Source of the DNA: J038 sp036734085
GTDB taxonomy: Bacteria > Chloroflexota > Anaerolineae > Aggregatilineales > Phototrophicaceae
Direction: 5' to 3'
DNA: 24,689 nucleotides
Assembly: GCA_036734085.1 (NCBI GenBank)
Contig: DAIMZF010000040.1
Coordinates: 1-24,689 of the forward strand
The position numbers and the translations under genes are program-made. This document shows, piece after piece, positions 21,781-24,689 of the stretch (its first letter is position 1; each line of letters begins with the position of its first letter). Below the pieces are notes generated by a model, which worked only from the letters and a program-made list of their open reading frames with translations, was not told the origin of the DNA and did not search any database.

Positions 21781-22452
21781 TTATGATTTGTGATATTCAA
21801 TGCAAAACCGCCGCCGTTCCGCGATGACTTCATCCCGCGACCATATCTCGCGCAACCCTGCACGGGTGAACCCCGCTAATTCTGCACGAGAAAGCGGCCA
21901 GGGAATGCCCTGACGCGGTTCTTCCGGCTCACGAGCGAGGCACATCACCCATAGCGTGCCGCCGGGTACAACATAAGACGCAATCTGCGCGATAGATTGC
22001 TCCGCCAGCGTATGAGGCAGAGCTTGCACGGTGCGAATCTCCAGCACGAAGTCAAACGCGCCGCGCCATGCTTCCGGCGTGTTGAACAAGTCCGCGACGA
22101 CGTAATTCACCGGCAGGTCTTCCACAAAGCGCCCTTCCGCCCAACTGATTGCCGTCTCGGAAATGTCAAAGGCGGTTACGTCAAAGCCACGCCGCGCTAG
22201 TTCCTGAGCATCATCCCCCAAGCCACAGCCAACCACCAGCGCGGTTTTACCCGCCCCGTTGATGTTATTGGCGTCCAGCCATTCCGTTAATTGCGGGTTG
22301 GCCTGCATAAACGCCCATGGGACTTGCGCCTCGCCCCGTTGCGCGGCGGCATATAATGGCTCGAACCACCCCGCCGGGTCATCGCCTTCCCACGCATCAC
22401 GGATTCTGCGGCTGATGTCGCCCTGTGCGCCTTGCGGCGTATCGTCAGTCAT
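21781..22452 (-). CDS. SAM-dependent methyltransferase (TPMT-like)
   Basis: A 223-aa class I methyltransferase. The SAM-binding motif I is ALVVGCGLGDDAQELARRG (residues ~71-89), followed by FDVTAFDIS (motif II acidic residue). An N-terminal AWEGDDPAGWFEPLY and QVPWAFMQANPQL arrangement resembles thiopurine/thiol methyltransferase-like proteins, in which VPW marks the substrate side. The substrate cannot be told; thiol, selenium or halide targets occur in that group. It overlaps the end of the upstream M42 gene by eight bases (ATGACTGA), so the two are translationally coupled. A methyltransferase between peptidase genes is unusual and its relation to peptide turnover is unclear. Confidence 0.85.
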   Translation of the reverse strand: MTDDTPQGAQGDISRRIRDAWEGDDPAGWFEPLYAAAQRGEAQVPWAFMQANPQLTEWLDANNINGAGKTALVVGCGLGDDAQELARRGFDVTAFDISETAISWAEGRFVEDLPVNYVVADLFNTPEAWRGAFDFVLEIRTVQALPHTLAEQSIAQIASYVVPGGTLWVMCLAREPEEPRQGIPWPLSRAELAGFTRAGLREIWSRDEVIAERRRFCIEYHKS

Positions 22453-23494
22453 AGCGGAAGTCCCCGAAGCTAATATGATTTAGCGCCGCTTGAACCAGTT
22501 GGAGCGTGTGCGCGTAATCCGTTTTGCTGAGGAGCGCCGCCGGGCTGTGAATATAGCGACACGGCATGGAGATAACACCCGTCGGTCTGCCACCATTCGC
22601 TATATGTATCTGGCCGCCGTCTGTGCCACCGCCGAGTTGCGTCTTTAATTGGTATGGGATGCTGTTCTGTTCGGCTGTCTGGCGCAGAAAACCAAGTAAC
22701 TTGGGGTTGGTAATCATGCTTTTATCCATCACCGTTAATGCCGGGCCACCGTTCATGCGGCAACCGGGATTGTTGTCTCGTGTATCGTCCGGTTGCGCCA
22801 ATGGATTTGGGACATCGTGCGCGGTCGTGCCTTCCAGGATGAGCGCCACATCCGGCGCATGAATCTGTGCGGCGACCTTCGCCCCGCGCAGGCCGACTTC
22901 TTCCTGCACAGTAAACGCCGCGATGATGTCCACCGGGTACGGCCCACCCTGCAACACATCAATCAGCAGGGAACACCCCACGCGGTCATCAAACGCTTTG
23001 CCGCGTACTACTGTCTCGCTGAGTTCGCTGTAAGTGCTATCAAACGCGATACGATCGCCCACGCTGACTTTACCATTGGCGGAATCCTTGCTCGTTGCGC
23101 CGATGTCAATACGCAGGCTTTTCATCGCCGTGACGTTCTGCTCCCGGTTATAGTGGATGGGCGGCCACAGGATGACGCCCGGTATTAAATCATCGCCCAG
23201 GCGCACCCGCAAGCCGGGCAGGATGCGGTCATCCACACCGCCGACACCCGTAAACTGAATCAGCCCGTTGCTATCAACGCCCGTTACCATCAAGCCGATT
23301 TCATCCATATGCGCGGCAATCATCACACGCGGCAGACCTTCCCCCGTGCCCTTCTGGATGGCCGTCACGCCCCCCAGCCCATCAATCCTGATGTCGGTCA
23401 CATGGTTTGCGATAGCATTCAGCACAATATCGCGTACCGCGTCCTCTTTGCCAGACACCCCCACCGCGTTAGAGAGTTGCTCCAGATACGTCAT
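22445..23494 (-). CDS. M42 family metallopeptidase (copy 2)
   Basis: A 349-aa M42 aminopeptidase-like protein. H62 and D64 lie in AAHMDEIGLM, D169/D170 in KAFDDRVG, E198 and E199 in VQEEVGLRG, and H316 in YIHSPA. The position that is Asp in the other two copies (ALDVT) is Glu here (E221 in LILEGTTAHD), a change seen in one branch of the family and expected to still bind metal. An insertion of the dimerisation-domain type (~85-160) lies between the first and second ligands, as usual. The ATG overlaps the last base of the upstream stop (TAATG), and its own end overlaps the methyltransferase start. It is clearly distinct in sequence from copies 1 and 3, so this is not a recent duplicate. Confidence 0.92.
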   Translation of the reverse strand: MTYLEQLSNAVGVSGKEDAVRDIVLNAIANHVTDIRIDGLGGVTAIQKGTGEGLPRVMIAAHMDEIGLMVTGVDSNGLIQFTGVGGVDDRILPGLRVRLGDDLIPGVILWPPIHYNREQNVTAMKSLRIDIGATSKDSANGKVSVGDRIAFDSTYSELSETVVRGKAFDDRVGCSLLIDVLQGGPYPVDIIAAFTVQEEVGLRGAKVAAQIHAPDVALILEGTTAHDVPNPLAQPDDTRDNNPGCRMNGGPALTVMDKSMITNPKLLGFLRQTAEQNSIPYQLKTQLGGGTDGGQIHIANGGRPTGVISMPCRYIHSPAALLSKTDYAHTLQLVQAALNHISFGDFRYD

Positions 23495-24621
23495 TATGCG
23501 CCCTCCGTCTGCTTGTTGGCTTGCCAGTCAATCGTGGCTAAAAAGTCTGCGTCTAAATCCGCGATGAAGTGCGCCAGTAAGCGCCCGGCGCGCTCAATAT
23601 CGGCCATATCCAGCGTTTCCACCGGAGAGTGCATATTCCGCAACGGGACACTGAGCAGTGCGGACGGCACGCCAGCGTGCGCGACCTGTATCGCCCAGGC
23701 GTCTGTGCCGCTTCTGCCGGGCAGGGCTTCGTGTTGGAGCTTAATTTCGTGATATTTGGCGGTTTTTTCAATTTGTTTGTTCAGCTTAATGTGGAAGTTA
23801 GGGCCAATGCCGATAACCGGCCCCTTGCCCATCTCTCCGGCGGCGTTATCGCCTGCGCCGGGTTGGTCGGCAAAGGTCACGTCCAGCGCAATCGCAATAT
23901 CCGGCTGGATGAAGTTGGCGGCGGTGGTCGCCCCATACAGGCCGGTTTCTTCCTGCACGGTGGCGGTCGCGTAGACATCCCAGGTGTGGTTCATGCCCTT
24001 AAGCAAGCTCAGGCATAAGCTGACGGCGGCCACACAAGCGCGGTCATCCATTGCCTTGCCCGCTACTTTGCGCCCCTGCAAATCCAGCAGAGGAGCATCC
24101 GGCGTGATGAGGTCGCCTAATGTCACCAGCGCGATAACTTCTTCATGCGGCAGGCCGACATCAATCACCAGTTCATCAAAAGCCGGGTAACGCTTGCGGG
24201 CACTTTCAGTCAGCAGATGGGGCGGCACGGCGGCCACGACACCCGGCAACGGCCGCTTGCCATGCACAATAACGGGTTGCGCCAGCATCACGCGGTTGTC
24301 CACCCCGCTAACGCGATGCACATAGATGAACCCGTCCACAATATCGCGCACCATCATGCCGATTTCGTCCATATGGGCGGCTAACATAATTTTACGGGCG
24401 GGCTGGGTGGGTTGGGTAGCACGCTTAATCCCAATCAGACTGCCTAAGCCGTCCTGCTGGAACTCATCCACGTAGCCCGCCCAATCTTCCCGCAGGATGG
24501 CGCGGATAGGTGCTTCGTGGCCGGATGGCGCGTGTGCTTCAACTAATCGCTTTAAATGTTGTTTAAGGTCTAGCAAGTAACGTTCTCCATCAATGCGGAC
24601 AGGACGTATTGATTTTACCAT
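23494..24621 (-). CDS. M42 family metallopeptidase (copy 3, first in operon)
   Basis: A 375-aa M42 aminopeptidase-like protein, the longest of the three. H83 and D85 lie in AAHMDEIGMM, D192 in GKAMDDRAC, E224 and E225 in VQEETGLYG, D247 in ALDVTFAD, and H331 in NMHSPVE. A Gly-rich insertion (ADQPGAGDNAAGEMGKG, ~251-267) follows the D247 ligand. Two starts are possible: ATG at 24621 with a poor ribosome-binding site, or TTG at 24576, which has GGAG eight bases upstream and would begin near where copies 1 and 2 begin. I keep the ATG because TTG is rare as a start, but the shorter form is credible. It leads the operon; about 70 bases upstream to the window end show no convincing promoter. Confidence 0.9.
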   Translation of the reverse strand: MVKSIRPVRIDGERYLLDLKQHLKRLVEAHAPSGHEAPIRAILREDWAGYVDEFQQDGLGSLIGIKRATQPTQPARKIMLAAHMDEIGMMVRDIVDGFIYVHRVSGVDNRVMLAQPVIVHGKRPLPGVVAAVPPHLLTESARKRYPAFDELVIDVGLPHEEVIALVTLGDLITPDAPLLDLQGRKVAGKAMDDRACVAAVSLCLSLLKGMNHTWDVYATATVQEETGLYGATTAANFIQPDIAIALDVTFADQPGAGDNAAGEMGKGPVIGIGPNFHIKLNKQIEKTAKYHEIKLQHEALPGRSGTDAWAIQVAHAGVPSALLSVPLRNMHSPVETLDMADIERAGRLLAHFIADLDADFLATIDWQANKQTEGA

Positions 24622-24689
24622 CTCGACGGGGATTGTTAAAAAATGGACTTACGCCCCTGTATGATGTAACGAATTATCATGCTTACTTT

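Noticed and set aside
21765..21863. Longer ATG start for M42 copy 1
   Set aside because: It would overlap the methyltransferase gene by over 80 bases and add an N-terminus absent in the family; GTG at 21764 has a good ribosome-binding site.
23309..23752. 147-aa plus-strand ORF opposite the M42 genes
   Set aside because: Fully antisense to conserved catalytic regions of two M42 peptidases; a codon-bias shadow.

Overview
This window looks like a chromosomal stretch of a Chloroflexota bacterium, probably Anaerolineae-like. That placement is an inference from gene style and not from a marker gene. The signs are many secreted or anchored proteins with Pro/Thr-rich linkers, bacterial SH3 (SH3b) and LysM domains, HEAT/TPR modules fused to membrane helices, a RIO1-type kinase, an AMP-forming acetyl-CoA synthetase and three M42 metallopeptidases in a row. 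I see no phage, transposon, CRISPR array or plasmid gene.

Layout. 1-380: tRNA-Val(GAC) on the minus strand, with a divergent 30-residue membrane peptide gene on the plus strand. 384-3868: two minus-strand secreted propeller-like/SH3b paralogues. 3996-4334: small membrane protein of the GlsB/YeaQ type. 4415-6229: a tight pair, fumarylacetoacetate-hydrolase-family enzyme then holA (DNA polymerase III delta). 6364-10488: a three-gene minus-strand operon of two HEAT-repeat/TPR-like membrane paralogues and a large exported protein. 10708-11700: secreted CAP-LysM protein. 11735-13241: ECF sigma factor coupled to a one-pass membrane protein with a predicted SAF domain; its C-terminal part is interrupted by a 100-N assembly gap. 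13397-13903: Pro/Thr-rich anchored protein, divergent from the sigma gene. 13904-14360: non-coding apart from a 19-codon ORF; it has a good promoter and a series of hairpins leading into a RIO1-type kinase gene (14361-15389). 15433-18612: minus-strand membrane proteins and a lipoprotein, several with their own terminators, including a Bax-inhibitor-1 family protein. 18789-20696: acs with promoter and terminator. 20787-24621: minus-strand operon of three M42 peptidases and one methyltransferase, with overlapping or nearly abutting genes.

How the genes may work together. Much of the middle of the window concerns the cell envelope: sigma factor, SAF-domain membrane partner, CAP-LysM protein, Pro/Thr-rich anchored protein, SH3b proteins and lipoprotein. 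The ends hold housekeeping functions: tRNA, replication clamp loading, acetate activation and peptide turnover. The features most worth a second look are the 13904-14360 leader region (promoter, 19-codon ORF and four or five consecutive hairpins before the RIO kinase), the SAF-domain protein beside the ECF sigma factor, the internal ribosome-binding sites at domain junctions in two membrane-protein genes, and the M42 triplet.
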